64,000 nt of DNA from DASUBV01 sp036510065 (lineage in GTDB: Bacteria; Actinomycetota; Actinomycetes; Streptosporangiales; Streptosporangiaceae), in NCBI GenBank assembly GCA_036510065.1, contig DATCEO010000077.1:1-64000 (forward strand), written 5' to 3'. Shown here piece by piece: positions 44,707 to 55,556 of the stretch. A model generated the notes under the pieces. That model was not told the DNA's origin, ran no database searches, and saw only the letters and a program-made list of their open reading frames with translations. The position numbers were made by a program, and so were the translations under genes. Each line of letters begins with the position of its first letter. Within the stretch, counting starts at the first letter, position 1.

Positions 44707-45798
44707 TCAGCTGGCCTCCGGGATGATCTTGACCAGCGACCGCAGCGCATCCCGCCTGGTGCCCCAGCGGATCAGGTCCCCGCTGCTGAGCGGGCACTCG
44801 CCCGCGACGGCCACGCCGTTGACGGCCAGCCCGTTGAGGCCCAGGTTGGCGATCCACCACTGGCCTCCGGAATAGGTGAACCGGGCATGCTCCCGGGACA
44901 CCGTGGGCACGTTCGGCAGCGCGAGCTCCACGTCGCCCCGGCCGGCCCGGGCCCCGGACGTGGTCGTTTCCGTCACCGACTCACCGGTCACCAGCCGCAG
45001 GACCGGGACGCCGCCGCCACGACGCTCCCGTACGGTCGGTCCCCCGCTGGTCACAACCCCGGCGCGCTCCGCGCGGGTGCCGCCATCGTGGATCTCGAAC
45101 TCCCGATAGGGCGACTCCTCCTGCTCCGGTACAGCCCCCCGGTGGGCAGGCTGCGGGACCGCGTACGCCAGCTGCGGTCCGGACGGCGCGAACTCGGGGG
45201 CAGGGAAGGCGAGCGGGTAGTCGCCAGGAAAGCCGGCCTGGACGGGCTGGCCCTGGCGCAGCCGGTAGCGGCCCGGCGGGATCGCCGGGCCGGCGGTGAC
45301 GTGCACCTGCACCGGGCCCGGCCCGGCGAACCGGGCACCGTGCGCGGCGACCTGCTCCTGGTAGACCTCGGCCGCGCTCTCGGCGATCAGGTCGAGGTCG
45401 ATCCGCTCGGCCAGCGACCGGAGGTCACCGGGATTCAGCAGCAGCTCGACCGCGTTCGGCGCCAGCCGCAATCCGCTCGGCGTGACCACGAACACCTCGG
45501 GCAGGTGCCGCAGGGCCAGCTGGAGCACCTCCTGCCCGTCGCGCCACGGGCGGGACGCCAGCTGCTGGACGCAGGGATGATCCCGGCCGATCCCGAGCGC
45601 TCGCAGGCCCGCCGCGCCGACGACGCCTACCACCGCCAGGACCGCCAGCACCAGGGTCGCCCCGACGGCCGACCCCGTCACCGACCACAGGACCACCCAG
45701 CACGCAGCGACGCCGCCCGCGATCAGCCACCGCCTGCGGCTCCGCCGCGTCAGCGCCGGCTGGCGCGCCGCTTCCCTGTGCTCGGTCATCAGCACCAT
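44707..45798 (-). CDS. Membrane protein with C-terminal FHA domain
   Basis: 363 residues from ATG 45798 or ATG 45789. Two N-terminal membrane helices (LIAGGVAACWVVLWSVTG and TLVLAVLAVVGVVGAAGL) are followed by a DUF3662-like region (LNPGDLRSLAERIDLDLIAESAAEVYQEQ) similar to the first half of FhaA. The FHA domain near 275-363 has VSREHARF and NLGLNGLAVNG, a weaker version of STNGT. It probably binds phosphothreonine on the neighbouring kinase. Confidence 0.75.
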   Translation of the reverse strand: MVLMTEHREAARQPALTRRSRRRWLIAGGVAACWVVLWSVTGSAVGATLVLAVLAVVGVVGAAGLRALGIGRDHPCVQQLASRPWRDGQEVLQLALRHLPEVFVVTPSGLRLAPNAVELLLNPGDLRSLAERIDLDLIAESAAEVYQEQVAAHGARFAGPGPVQVHVTAGPAIPPGRYRLRQGQPVQAGFPGDYPLAFPAPEFAPSGPQLAYAVPQPAHRGAVPEQEESPYREFEIHDGGTRAERAGVVTSGGPTVRERRGGGVPVLRLVTGESVTETTTSGARAGRGDVELALPNVPTVSREHARFTYSGGQWWIANLGLNGLAVNGVAVAGECPLSSGDLIRWGTRRDALRSLVKIIPEAS

Positions 45799-45924
45799 CC
45801 CGATCTATCCGCCCGGCCTTCCCGTCGGGCCGGCGCTACTCCCACGTCAGTTGAGGATGCAAGCGGCACCGTCGGCAGTCAACGAATCAGGGCTAGCTTC
45901 CAGATATCTGGAATTTGTCCCGGG

Positions 45925-46287
45925 TCAGTAGGCGGCGGCCTGGTTGAAGATGACGATAAGGCTGACGATCTTGCCGTCCCGGACGCTGAAGTAGTTCGAC
46001 AAGACGACCTCGTCGGGCAGCCCGGCCTTGTCGAACTCGCCGTCGTAGGCACCGCGGACGATGGTGTCGCCGTGGTGGTCGAGCGCCTCGCGCACGTCGA
46101 TGCGGACCTTGTCACCGACCATCTCCTTCTCCACCCAGCGGCGGATGGCCGCCAGGCCGGCGAACTCACGGCGGGCGTCGTTGACGTAGGCGTCCGGGGC
46201 GAACGTCGCCATGATGGCGTCGGTGTCCAGGGCGTTGACGGCGGCGACGTGCTCGGCCACGACGCCGGCCAGCTCAGTGGTGATCAT
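45925..46287 (-). CDS. SnoaL/NTF2-like protein
   Basis: 120 residues from ATG 46287, with AAGGGA nine bases upstream. The cone-shaped alpha+beta NTF2 fold is suggested by VAEHVAAVNALDTDAIMATFAPDAYVND, GLAAIRRWVEKEMVG and FSVRDGKIVSLIVIFN. Members include ketosteroid isomerases, polyketide cyclases and many binding proteins. It diverges from a MerR regulator with a palindrome between them, so it is probably regulated by that protein. Confidence 0.8.
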   Translation of the reverse strand: MITTELAGVVAEHVAAVNALDTDAIMATFAPDAYVNDARREFAGLAAIRRWVEKEMVGDKVRIDVREALDHHGDTIVRGAYDGEFDKAGLPDEVVLSNYFSVRDGKIVSLIVIFNQAAAY

Positions 46288-46408
46288 GATGCGGTTCCCT
46301 TCCATCGGAGGCTGGGCGCCGGCCGGGCAACGACTCCGTCCCGGCCTGACACGACCAAGGCTCCGCCCTCCTGCGCGGGCAGGATCAAGCCAGCGCGCGG
46401 CCCTTTTT

Positions 46409-46425
46409 CCTCCCCCTGGGGGAGG
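46409..46425. promoter_or_regulatory. Candidate MerR operator
   Basis: CCTCCCCCTGGGGGAGG is a perfect palindrome around 46417, 16 bp upstream of the merR start and about 120 bp from the divergent SnoaL-like gene. MerR proteins bind short GC-rich dyads of this kind within promoters. Confidence 0.6.
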
Positions 46426-46440
46426 GACCAGACTGGGGGG

Positions 46441-47265
46441 ATGGCCTCCTCGCTGCCAATCGGCGACTTCTCCCGGGCGACCCACATGAGCATCAAGACG
46501 CTGCGGCATTACCACCGGGTGGGGCTGCTGGAGCCCGCCGACGTCGACCAGTTCACCGGGCACCGCCGGTACACCACCGAGCAGATCCCGACCGCGCAGG
46601 TCATCCGGCGGTTCCGGGAGCTCGACATGCCCATCGAGCAGATCCGGGGCATCCTGACCGCGCCCGACCTGGCCAGCCGCAACGAGCTCATCGGCGCGCA
46701 CCTCGGCGCGCTGGAGGAGGGCCTGGCCCGCACCCAGAGCGCCGTCGCCGCCCTGCGCGACCTGCTCGACCACCCTCACGACGCCCAGGCCGCCATCAGC
46801 CATCGCAGCGTCCCGCCAGCGCCCGCCGCCGCCATCACCGCCGTCATCGACATCGAGGATGTCGGCTCCTGGTACCAGGGCGCGGTCGGCGAGCTGCACG
46901 CCACCATCAGCGCTCAGGCCCTGTCGGCCAGCGGCGCGCCCGGCGGCATCTACTCGGCCGACCTGTTCACCAGCGAGCACGGCCGCGCCACCGTGTTCAT
47001 CCCCTGCCCCGGGCCGATCCGGCCGGTCGGCCGGGTGGAAGCCGTGGTCGTGCCGCCGGCCGAGCTGGCGATCGTCGTCCATGATGGCCCGCACGACGGC
47101 ATCGACCGCGCCTACGGCGCCCTCGCCGCGCACGTCACCCGCCGCGCGCTGGCCGTGGACGGCCCCATCCGGGAGTACTACCTGTCCGGCCGCCACGACA
47201 CCCCGGACGAGTCAGCCTGGCGGACCGAGATCGGCTGGCCGATCTTCCGGACCGGCAGCGAATAA
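46441..47265 (+). CDS. MerR family regulator with GyrI-like effector domain
   Basis: 274 residues from ATG 46441. DNA-binding part SLPIGDFSRATHMSIKTLRHYHRVGLLEPA, then HRRYTTEQIPTAQVIRRFRELDMP and a helical dimerisation segment. The C-terminal half (about 135-270) is a GyrI/BmrR-like small-molecule domain ending REYYLSGRHDTPDESAWRTEIGWPI. Related regulators bind drugs and activate a nearby gene. The longer upstream open frame is antisense to other genes and was rejected. Confidence 0.87.
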   Translation: MASSLPIGDFSRATHMSIKTLRHYHRVGLLEPADVDQFTGHRRYTTEQIPTAQVIRRFRELDMPIEQIRGILTAPDLASRNELIGAHLGALEEGLARTQSAVAALRDLLDHPHDAQAAISHRSVPPAPAAAITAVIDIEDVGSWYQGAVGELHATISAQALSASGAPGGIYSADLFTSEHGRATVFIPCPGPIRPVGRVEAVVVPPAELAIVVHDGPHDGIDRAYGALAAHVTRRALAVDGPIREYYLSGRHDTPDESAWRTEIGWPIFRTGSE

Positions 47266-47311
47266 CCTGGAGGCGCTCAGCCGAGCAGGCCCAGCCACGA
47301 GGAGGAAGGGC

Positions 47312-48328
47312 GTGACGGAGCCCGATTACCGCGGTTACGCCGCCGCCGGGATCGGCGCGCTGCAGCGGTGGTACCGCCCGTCGACGGGCCGGTGGCGAAC
47401 GGCGGGCTGGTGGAACGCGGCCAACGCGCTGACGGCGGTGATCGGCTACACCCAGCGAACCGGGGACCCGCACTACGCGGGGGTCATCGAGACGACCTTC
47501 AGAGCCGCCCGGCGGCGGCATGCCGACTTCCTCGTGAACTACTACGACGATAACGGATGGTGGGCGCTGGCCTGGATCGCGGCTTACGACCTGTCCGGTG
47601 ACCGCCGCTATCTCGACGCGGCCCGGAGGATCTTCGCCCAGATGCAGGGCGGCTGGGACGAGACGTGCCGCGGCGGCCTGTGGTGGAGCACCGCCCGGAC
47701 GTACAAGAACGCGATCACCAACGAGCTGTTCCTCACCCTGGCGGCCCGCCTGCATCAGCGCGCCCCGGGCGGCGGGGACTACCTGGCCTGGGCGCTGCGG
47801 GAGTGGCAGTGGTTCAGCTCCAGCGGCATGATCGGTCCGCGCGGCCTGGTCAATGACGGGCTCACGCCGGCCTGCCAGAACAACGGCGGCATCACCTGGA
47901 CCTACAACCAGGGCGTGATCCTCGGCGGGCTGGCCGCCCTGCACGAGATCACCGGGGACGACGCCTACCTCCGGCGGGGAGAGGCCATAGCCGACGCCGC
48001 GCTGCGGGAGCTGACCAGCCCGCCGCCACCGAGCCCGCCCGGCATCCTCACCGAGCCCCGGGAACTGGACACCGCCAGCAACGACGGCGACCGGCCCCAG
48101 TTCAAGGGGATCTTCGTCCGTTACCTCGCCGACTTCGGCGCGCTGAGCCCTCGCCCCGCCTACCGCGACTTCATTCTCCGGAACGCCCGCTCCATCTGGG
48201 AAAACGACCGGAACGAGCGGGACGAGTTCGGGCTGCGCTGGACCGGGCCCTTCGACCGGGCCGATGCCAGCCGGCAGAGCTCGGCCCTTGACGCGCTCAA
48301 CGCCGCCATCCCCTTCGCGGCGCCCTAG
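47312..48328 (+). CDS. Glycoside hydrolase family 76-like alpha-1,6-mannanase
   Basis: 338 residues from GTG 47312, preceded by GGAGGAAGG. The (alpha/alpha)6-barrel signature includes WWNAANALTAVIGY, the catalytic pair in NYYDDNGWWALAW, CRGGLWWS, YKNAITNELFLTLAARL and TWTYNQGVILGGL. GH76 enzymes cut alpha-1,6-mannan backbones such as fungal cell-wall or actinobacterial mannan. No signal peptide is visible, which is unusual for a polysaccharidase and could mean cytoplasmic action or non-classical export. Confidence 0.87.
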   Translation: MTEPDYRGYAAAGIGALQRWYRPSTGRWRTAGWWNAANALTAVIGYTQRTGDPHYAGVIETTFRAARRRHADFLVNYYDDNGWWALAWIAAYDLSGDRRYLDAARRIFAQMQGGWDETCRGGLWWSTARTYKNAITNELFLTLAARLHQRAPGGGDYLAWALREWQWFSSSGMIGPRGLVNDGLTPACQNNGGITWTYNQGVILGGLAALHEITGDDAYLRRGEAIADAALRELTSPPPPSPPGILTEPRELDTASNDGDRPQFKGIFVRYLADFGALSPRPAYRDFILRNARSIWENDRNERDEFGLRWTGPFDRADASRQSSALDALNAAIPFAAP

Positions 48329-48340
48329 CCGAGCGCGAGG

Positions 48341-48719
48341 ATGGATCCCGTGCTTACGGTCGAGCAGTGGTCGGTGTTCCGGCGCGGCCCGGAGGGGGGC
48401 AACCCGTGCCCGGTCGTGGCCGGTGCCCGCCAGCTGACGGCGCCGCAGATGCAGGCGATCGCGGTCCGCCATGGTGCGCACGGCCTCCGGCGAGCACCGG
48501 GTGAGCTGGAGCGAGATCGGCTCCCCGGAGGCGACCGTGGAGTTGCACCGGCCGTCGTCCGGGCCGCCGGCCTTGGTCGCCGCGGCCGCCGCGTTAGCCG
48601 GGCCCGGCGGGACGACGCGCACCAGCGTCACCGGCCTCGCCATCCGCACTGGCTATGACCGGCTTGACCTGGCCGCCGTCACCCGCGGACGCGACCTGCG
48701 GGAGCCCGAGCTCCGGTAG
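48341..48719 (+). pseudogene. Remnant of a PhzF-like gene
   Basis: The first 40 codons from ATG 48341 (VEQWSVFRRGPEGGNPCPVVAG, then LTAPQMQAIAVRHG) match the N-terminus of PhzF/diaminopimelate-epimerase-fold proteins. After 48470 the coding quality passes to another frame that runs to 48719 (VRTASGEHRVSWSEIG onward). Intact PhzF proteins have about 270-300 residues, so most of the gene is missing. Confidence 0.45.
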
Positions 48720-48796
48720 CAGTCCATCCGGTGAGCTGGCGGGACGGCCGCCGCTTTGCGGGCCGCACTCGGCCGGTCCCGCGGCGGCTTGACCTT

Positions 48797-48813
48797 GACC
48801 CTGCGTCAGGGTC
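48797..48813. promoter_or_regulatory. Candidate MerR operator of the exporter operon
   Basis: GACCCTGCGTCAGGGTC is a 7-3-7 dyad. It overlaps or follows two tandem TTGACC hexamers (48789 and 48795) and ends 13 bp before the ATP-binding gene. This is the geometry of MerR-controlled promoters, and a MerR gene closes the operon. Confidence 0.6.
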
Positions 48814-48826
48814 CGAACATGAGGGC

Positions 48827-49824
<998 letters not shown>

Positions 49825-49828
<4 letters not shown>

Positions 49829-50610
49829 CCACGAGCTCCTACGCCATCCGCGACTCGGCCACGATGCTGCGGCGCAACCTGCGGCACATCCAGCGCTATC
49901 CCGGCATGACGATCGGGGTCCTGGCCACCCCGGTCTTCATGCTGCTGCTCTTCCGCTATGTCTTCGGCGGCACGCTGGGCGCCGGGCTCGGGGGCGCCAG
50001 GCCAGGCGGCTACATCAGCTACCTCGCCCCCGGCATCATCGTGCTGGCGGTGAGCGCGGCTTCGGTGTCCACCGCCGTGGCCATCAACATGGACATGACC
50101 AGCGGCATCATCAACCGGTTCCGCACGATGGCGATCGCCCGGGTGTCGGTGCTGACCGGGCACGTGCTCGGCAGCGTGCTCCAGACCGTCGCCGCCGCCG
50201 CTCTGGTCACTGCCCTGGCCGTGGCGCTGGGCTTCCGGCCCACGGCCGGTCCTGCCGCCTGGGTCGCGGTCATCGCCCTGGTCACGGCGCTGGCCTTCGC
50301 GCTCACCTGGCTGTCGGTCGCCCTCGGGCTAGTGGCCAAGACCCCCGAGAGCGCGAGCAACCTGCCCCTGCCCCTGATGTTCCTGCCGTTCCTCGGCAGC
50401 GCCTTCGTCCCGGCGCAGTCGATGGCGCCCGGACTGCGCTGGTTCGCCGAGTACCAGCCGTTCACCTCCATCATCGAGACCCTGCGCGGCCTGCTGCTCG
50501 GCACGCCGATCGGCAACCACGCGCTCATCGCGATCGCCTGGTGCGCCGGCCTGGCCCTGGTCGGGTACCTGTGGGCGCGGGCCCGGTACAACCGGGCCGC
50601 GGCGCGGTAG
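49825..50610 (+). CDS. DrrB-like ABC-2 permease
   Basis: 261 residues with six membrane helices; the start overlaps the ATPase stop in ATGA. Family blocks: MLRRNLRHIQRYPGMTIGVLATPVFMLLLFRYVFGG, YISYLAPGIIVLAVSAASVSTAVAINMDMTSGIINRFRTM and LPLMFLPFLGSAFVPAQSM. It forms the transmembrane part of the exporter. The regulator at 50715 probably controls the operon. Confidence 0.9.
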
Positions 50611-50714
50611 CCGATCCGGCGTGCTAGCCAATCCGGCGCGATAGCTAGTCCAGTGCATACGTTGGGAGCTGGCACGATGTCATCCCCCGCCAGGTCACCG
50701 CAGGGAGGTCCGCG

Positions 50715-51458
50715 ATGCTCACCATCGGCCAGCTGGCGGCCTATGTCCGGGTGACGGTCCGCGCCATCCGGCATTACCATCAGCGCGGCCTGCTCGCCGA
50801 GCCGGCCCGGGACGCCTCGGGTTACCGGCGCTACGACGCGGACGCCGTGATCGCGCTCATCCGGATCAAGACCCTGGCCGACGCCGGCGTGCCGCTGGCC
50901 CGGATCGAGGAGCTGCTCAGCGCCGGCCCGGAGGAGTTCTCCCGCGCGATCGCCCAGATTGATCAGGCTCTCATGAGGCGGATCCGCGACTTGCAGCAGC
51001 AGCGGCGCCGGGTCTGCGTACTGGCCGCGGGCGACGGGCTCTTCCTGCCTGCCGAGGTCGCCGACCTCCTCGACCGGCTGCGCGAGATTGGCGTCAGCCA
51101 GCGGACAGTGCAGATCGAGCGCGACGCCTGGATCCTGCTGGCCGGGCGTTATCGCGAGGAGGCCAGCCGCTGGGCGGCGCAGAAGCTGGTGGCCCTGGCT
51201 GATCCGCAACTCGAGGCGGTCTACCGCGCCTACGATCAGGCCTTCGACTGGGACCCGGCCGATCCCAGGCTGGACGAGCTGGCCACCGCCATAGTGGCGC
51301 TGACCCGCCGTTACGCCCAGGAGCCGGGCGAACCGCCCGCGGAGACGCTGAACGATCCGGTGCCCGTCGCCCAGCTGTGGTCGCAGACAGCCGTCATGCC
51401 GCCGGCCTGGCTGCGGCTGGAGGAGCTGTGCCGGGAGAAGGCAGAAGCCGCGAGCTGA
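50715..51458 (+). CDS. MerR family regulator of the DrrAB-type exporter
   Basis: 247 residues, start ATG 50715 with GGGAGGT upstream. DNA-binding segment MLTIGQLAAYVRVTVRAIRHYHQRGLL, YRRYDADAVIALIRIKTLADAGVPLARIEELL, then a long dimerisation helix and a C-terminal all-helical effector domain. It lies 104 bp after the permease on the same strand. The dyad at 48797-48813 is its likely target. Confidence 0.87.
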   Translation: MLTIGQLAAYVRVTVRAIRHYHQRGLLAEPARDASGYRRYDADAVIALIRIKTLADAGVPLARIEELLSAGPEEFSRAIAQIDQALMRRIRDLQQQRRRVCVLAAGDGLFLPAEVADLLDRLREIGVSQRTVQIERDAWILLAGRYREEASRWAAQKLVALADPQLEAVYRAYDQAFDWDPADPRLDELATAIVALTRRYAQEPGEPPAETLNDPVPVAQLWSQTAVMPPAWLRLEELCREKAEAAS

Positions 51459-51470
51459 TCGAGGAAGCCA

Positions 51471-51509
51471 GAGGTGCCGCTCACACCTTGCGGGTGTGAG
51501 CGGCACCTC
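51471..51509. terminator. Bidirectional intrinsic terminator hairpin
   Basis: A perfect 17 bp stem (arms 51471-51487 and 51493-51509, each beginning or ending GAGGTGCCGC/GCGGCACCTC) with loop ttgcg lies between the convergent MerR and glucanase genes. A second small palindrome CCTGGTG-t-CACCAGG follows at 51509-51523. There is no T run, as is common in high-GC actinomycetes. Confidence 0.75.
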
Positions 51510-51530
51510 CTGGTGTCACCAGGGGTCAGG

Positions 51531-54500
51531 TCAGCTGGTCCAGACCTGGAACTCGGAGATCTGTCCTGCGGGCCACCCGGTGTTAGCGGTGAAGTTCAGC
51601 CGCACGTACCGGGCACTGGTGGAGGGGAAGGTGATCGTGACGGTATTGCCGGTCGAGGGATTGAAGGTGTATCCGGCCGACCCGACGATCGTGGAGAAGG
51701 CGGAGCCGTCGGTGCTGTCCAGGACGGACAGCGTCTGGGTCCTGGTGCCCCACGAGGTAGACGGCGGCAGGTCGAGCACGATCCGGCTGACGCTCTTTGC
51801 CGAGCCGAGGTCGACCTGCAGCCACTGCGGGAAGGCGTTGTTCGTGCTCTCCCAGTAGCTGCTGGTGCTGCCGTCCACGGCGTTGGCGGGCGCGTACGTC
51901 TGGGTGTACCCGCTTGACGAGGTCGGCTGGTTCAGGGCCAGATTGCTCACCGTGCCGGCGCCGGTGCCGGTCAGCGCGACCGTAGCCGGGCTGTTCGACG
52001 CATTGCTGGCGATGGTGAGGCTGCCGGTGCGGGTCCCGGACGCGACCGGCGTGAACTTCACGCTGACCGTGCAGGAGGCGCCGGCCGCGATCGACGTCCC
52101 GCAGGTGTTGGTCTGCGAGAAGTCGCCCGAGGTGGCGATGACGGACACGCTCGCGGCCGCGGTCCCGGTGTTATTCACCGTGACCGTCTGCGCGCTGCTG
52201 GTGGTGTTGAGCGCCTGGCTGGCGAACGTCAGGGAGGCGGGGGCCACCGACAGGGTCGCGCTTGAGGAGCCACCGCCGGCCGCGGGGAAGACCTCGAAGT
52301 CGGACAGCTGGCCGGCGCTCCACCCCGTGTTCGCCGTGATGTTCACCCGGACGTACCGGGCGGTGGTGGCGTTGAACGTGATGGTGACCGTGTTGTTGTT
52401 GGCGTTCGGGTCAAAGGTGTACCCGGCCGAGCCCACGATGGTCGAGAAGTTCGAGCCGTGCGTGGATCCGAGCAGCGACAGCGTCTCCGTCCGAGCGCCC
52501 CAGGCCGTCGAGGGCGGCAGCTTCAGGATGACCTGGCCGATGCTGTAGTTCTGGCCGAGGTCGACCTGGGCCCACTGCGGGAACGAGCCGTTCGCGCTCT
52601 CCCAGTAGGTGGACGGGTCCGGGTCGGTGAGGTTGGCGGCGACGTAGGGATTGTTAGCCGAGCTGGCCGACGCCGGCTGGCCGGCCGCGATGTTAGTGGT
52701 GCTGCCGATGGCACTGCCGCTCAGGGAGGCAGTGGTCGGGCTGTTGTTGGCGTTACTAGTCACGGTCAGAGTTCCGGTACGGGTCCCGGACGCGGTGGGC
52801 TTGAACGTGACGGTCACCGAGCAGGACCCGCCGACGGCGATGCTGGTGCAGTTGTTGGTCTGGCTGAAGTCCCCGGTCACCGTGACGCCCGAGACGGTTG
52901 CCGAGGTGGTACCCGAGTTGGTCACCGTCATCGTCTGCGGAGACGCGGCGGAGCCGACCAGCGTGCGGCCGAAGGACAGGCTGGCCGGGTTAGCGCTGAG
53001 CACCGGGCCGGGCGCGGTGCCGGTACCGCTGAGGCTCACCGTGTTGGTGACGCCGCCGGCATTGACCGTCAGGCTCCCGGTGCGGGTGCCGGTCGCCGTC
53101 GGCGCGAACTTCACGCTGACGGTGCACGAGCCGCCCGCCGCGATCGAGGAGCCACAGGTGTTGGTCTGGCTAAAGTCGCCGCTGACGGAGATCGACGAGA
53201 CCGAGGCGGCCGAGCCGGTCGGATTGGAGACCGTCACGGTCTGGGCGGCGCTGGTCGCGCCGGTCGCGACCGAGCCGAAATTCAGCGCGCTCGGGCTGGC
53301 CGTCACGCCGGAGGCGGGGTAGGGCGGGTAGACGGGAGCCGGCCAGGGGCCGCAGTACGGCGTGCCGCTGATGCCGGAGTTGCCGCCGCCGTCGGTGACC
53401 GTGAACCCGCCGCCCTCGCAGTTGTACACCGCGGCCGGCCCGTTGACGCCGGTCGCCGTGACGTTACTGAACGTCGCCGCGCCGCCGGTCTGCTCCTGCA
53501 GGGCGAAGGTCCCGGTGCCGGCGATGGTCACGTTGTTGAGCGAGACGCCGCTGACGGTGCCCTCCACCCACTGGACCGCCTCGAACGGGCTCTGCTCGAT
53601 CAGCGCGTTGGTCACGTTGATCGGGCCGGTGATCGCGCCCTGGCTGCCGTCGAACCACAGCGCGCCCACGCCGACCTGCCAGTTCGGGTCGAGGTCGCCG
53701 TCCCGGATCAGGGTGTTGTTGGAAATCGTGGTCAGGCCGACCGGAGTGGAGTTGAAGCGCTGTCCCACGTGGATACCGCCGCCCTGGGTGATGCCGGTGT
53801 CCACCACGAGGTTCCCGGTGACGGTGTTGTCGTGGCCGCCGTAGACCGCGATGCCGTTGGCCAGCTGCTGGAGCTGGACGGTGTTGTTCGAGATCGTGTC
53901 GTTGGCATCGGCACCGATGCTGGCGTCCGCCCAGGTCGCGATGCCGTCGTCACCGGTGTTGCGGATATCGCTGTTGGTAACGGTGGAGTTGGTGACGCCG
54001 CCGTGGAAGTTGATGCCGTCGGCGGTGGTGTCCCGGATGCGCATGCCGCTGAAGGTCAGGCCGGTCATCGGCCCGTCCATCCAGGCCCCGACCTTCTCGT
54101 GGTCGATCCAGATGTTCGATACGGTCGAGTTGCTCATCGCGCCGCCGATGCCGTTGACCTGGCAGCTGTCGCAGCGGTCCTGGACATTACCGAAGATCGC
54201 GAAGTTCTGCAGGTGCACGTTGGTGCTCGCCGACGGCGCGGAGTTGCCGTAGAAGCCGGGCGCCGTGCCGGTCACGGTCGAGTACCACATCCCGGCACCG
54301 GCGACCGTCACGTTGTTCACCATGATGTGACCCGGGATGTTGTAAGTGCCCGGCGGGATCCAGATCGTGCCGCCGGAGCCGGCCGCGGTGATGGCCGCGT
54401 TGAACGCGCTGGTCGAGTCGCTCGCGCCCGTGGGGTCGGCGCCCTGGCTGACGACCGATACCGAGCCCGAGGGCTGCGATAGCGGCGAGCCGACCTGCTC

Positions 54501-55060
54501 GAAGTCGGCGAAGTCGATCGTGTAGGAGGACGCGGTGTCCTCCGAGTCGACTTGCAGCTTGAAGGTCGTGCCGGCCGGATAGGTCGTCGAGAACAGCCGG
54601 TGCACCTCGTCATAGAAATGGTGCGGGTTGCCGCTGCCGGGCGAGTTCGTGAACGGGTAGCCGCCGTAGTACCAGCTATAGGCATTGGTCAGGGTGAAGT
54701 CGGGCTGCTTGGTGCCGTTGATGTACAGCGACAGCGGAGCGGTGTAGACCGACCCGTCCGAGGTGTCGGGGATGCTGTACCGGAAGTCGATCGAGTTGGT
54801 GGCCACCGGCGTGGTGAACGTGACGGACTTGCCAGTGCCCTGCAAGGTCACGGCCTTACGGCCCGACGCCTCGTCGGCCAGCTGGCCCTGGGTGTAGCTC
54901 GGGCCGATGACGGTGCCGTTGGTGACGGAGTTCTCCGCCTGTACTTCGGTGTACGCCAGGCTCGCGCCGCCGCCAGGGTGACGACGCCCGCGGCGACCAG
55001 CGACGCTGTGCTGGCTGCCAGGGCGAGGCTTCGCCGCAGATCTCGGATGGACAGGGACAC
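51531..55060 (-). CDS. Secreted multidomain GH87-like alpha-1,3-glucanase, signal peptide out of frame
   Basis: About 1175 residues if repaired. The signal peptide MSLSIRDLRRSLALAAS starts at GTG 55060 (AAGGAG six bases upstream), but the mature protein continues in another frame from about 54970 (SLAYTEVQAENSVTNGTVIG). Order: CBM6/35-like domain; right-handed beta-helix; ASH-like repeat x2; discoidin (F5/8 C); ASH-like repeat; second discoidin. The helix has TTADGINFHGG and, 23 residues later, the DD of RNTGDDGIATWA, a D...DD pattern reported for GH87 enzymes. The expected substrate is fungal or bacterial alpha-1,3-glucan. A one-base loss near 54965-54985 explains the break. Confidence 0.78.
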
Positions 55061-55065
55061 CTCAT

Positions 55066-55407
55066 GCTCCTTTCGATGCGAGGCCGCCGGACTCGTCCGC
55101 GGCCCCGCAATCAGGCGGGGGGAGGAGCGGAACGGAAGGGGTGGTGCGCTGCGGCGACACGCCTCGCCGGAACTTTGCGGGTCGGCGAGGTGGTTCGCGG
55201 GCCGGTGTGGAGATCGGGGACAGGGACGTTTACAAGGGGGACGGTAACCTTCTCGACATCATCACGCAATATCTAGACACATAATTGGTATAGCCATACT
55301 TCAACCCGCAAGATCCAATGTGGCGCTGCGGGACGGCGCCATTCAGCACCTTTCCGCAGGTGAGTGGCCTTCAGGTGTCGCAGGAGGGATCCCGGAAGCC
55401 CTGCCGG
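55066..55407. other. Upstream region of the glucanase gene
   Basis: 342 bp without a supported gene. The part near 55260-55320 is AT-rich for this genome and holds GTATAGCCATAC (55292-55303) and, on the minus strand, TTGAAG followed by TATACCAATTAT; this could be the glucanase promoter. A 7 bp inverted repeat CCTCGCC/GGCGAGG lies near 55162-55190. Confidence 0.4.
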
Positions 55408-55556
55408 CTAGACAAGGCCTTCCTGGAGGGCAAGCCGGGTCAGGTCAGCACGCCACCGGAGCCCGGTCTTGTCGCGGATGCGGTCGAGATGAGAGCGGAC
55501 GGTCCGCACGCTGATCAACAGGTCGCCTGCGATCTGCAGGTCCGTCCGCTGAGCGC
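55408..55556 (-). pseudogene. 3' remnant of a LuxR-type regulator
   Basis: On the minus strand the frame ending in TAG at 55408 reads RTDLQIAGDLLISVRTVRSH, then LDRIRDKTGLRWRADLTRLA and LQEGLV. This is the DNA-binding half of a LuxR/GerE helix-turn-helix. Everything upstream of 55556 is missing and is replaced by an unrelated transporter fragment, so it is a truncated relic. Confidence 0.7.

Noticed and set aside
44614..46440. 609-codon N-terminal extension of the MerR gene at 46441
   Set aside because: It runs antisense through the FHA and SnoaL-like genes and has no domain; MerR similarity starts exactly at 46441.
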